Assembly (NCBI GenBank): GCA_004802725.1
Contig: SGPM01000040.1
Location: 61,351 to 125,350 of the forward strand
Source of the DNA: Antrodiella citrinella
Taxonomy: Eukaryota; Basidiomycota; Agaricomycetes; Polyporales; Steccherinaceae
Length of the DNA stretch: 64,000 nt
Direction of reading: 5' to 3'
Below are positions 63,704-64,000 of this stretch, in pieces (positions within the stretch are counted from its first letter, which is position 1; each line of letters begins with the position of its first letter). Below the pieces are notes generated by a model. That model ran no database searches. It saw only the letters and a list, made by a program, of their open reading frames with translations, and was not told the DNA's origin. The translations under genes were made by a program, and so were the position numbers.

Positions 63704-64000
63704 CTACGAATGCGAGGAAGTGTTCGGGGAACGTTCTATGGAAGGGGGAGAGTACGCGGGATCGTCGTCGTCGTCTTCGTCGCTGGAGAGGGCGGGGATG
63801 CCGTCCTCGTGGACGTTGCCCATGCCATCCGTCTGGCCTGCAGCGTGGAGGGCGTGGTACTTGGTAAGAAGGTGAGGCCAGCCGATGCTTACGGTGGGGA
63901 TGCGGCTCGGCGCGCGCCCGTACGGGGAAGGTCCGGGGTATGAGAGGTATGGGCGGGGCCCTGGGAGAGGCGGGTCCGCGTCGACGGGCACTGGAACGGG
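63704..64000 (-). CDS. Unidentified protein, 3' end only
   Basis: A minus-strand frame open to the window edge and stopping at TGA near 63704. It gives a Pro/Tyr-rich stretch (PRPYLSYPGPSPYGRAP), then TVSIGWPHLLTKYHALHAAG, GIPALSSDEDDDDDPAYSPP and the end SPNTSSHS. A mix of low-complexity and ordered sequence with an acidic patch suggests a real C-terminus, but I do not recognise it. The 5' part lies outside the window. Confidence 0.4.
   Translation of the reverse strand, partial: PVPVPVDADPPLPGPRPYLSYPGPSPYGRAPSRIPTVSIGWPHLLTKYHALHAAGQTDGMGNVHEDGIPALSSDEDDDDDPAYSPPSIERSPNTSSHS

Overview
The window looks like a chromosomal segment of an Agaricomycete (Basidiomycota, probably a wood- or litter-decay mushroom). 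The evidence is genes cut by many GT-AG introns of about 50-70 nt, a four-WSC copper radical oxidase, a DUF6534-type membrane protein, and single-copy eukaryotic housekeeping genes on both strands. There is no CRISPR array, operon or recognisable transposon. I read gene models by eye, joining exons at GT-AG sites; nothing was checked against a database.

Layout. (A) 1-22.4 kb is a gene-sparse cell-surface cluster with mirror symmetry. A family-2 glycosyltransferase (GT2, minus, 1100-4723) and a secreted cysteine-rich repeat protein (minus, 7177-7946) are repeated in inverted order as the secreted protein (plus, 15878-16511) and GT2 (plus, 19025-22436). A membrane-anchored GH16 protein of the SKN1/KRE6 type (minus, 11573-13566), whose acid/base glutamate reads Gln, sits near the centre. 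(B) 22.8-31.2 kb holds a seven-TM-like DUF6534 protein, SEC13 (first coding exon is only the ATG), HAL2/MET22, a broken tRNA-Phe-like element and a Gti1/Pac2 (WOPR) regulator. (C) 34.3-41.0 kb holds a four-WSC glyoxal-oxidase-type copper radical oxidase and a tail-anchored FHA protein. (D) 41.4-64.0 kb is dense housekeeping: SAC3 and GPN1 (divergent), CDK1 (with a 6-nt microexon that supplies part of the glycine loop), tRNA-Gly(CCC), tRNA-Glu(UUC), a DENND11/LCHN-like gene divergent from prefoldin 5, a PIN-domain-like protein, an RRN5-like Pol I factor with a long acidic tail, NSE3/MAGE, and the 3' end of an unidentified gene.

How it fits together. Region A concerns the cell wall and surface: polysaccharide synthesis (GT2), beta-glucan assembly (SKN1/KRE6-like) and a secreted, Kex2-processed protein. 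The inverted two-gene duplication around the GH16 gene is the most unusual arrangement. Region D covers mRNA export, Pol II import, cell cycle, rDNA transcription and SMC5/6 repair. The most informative gene-structure oddities are the tiny exons of CDK1 and SEC13.
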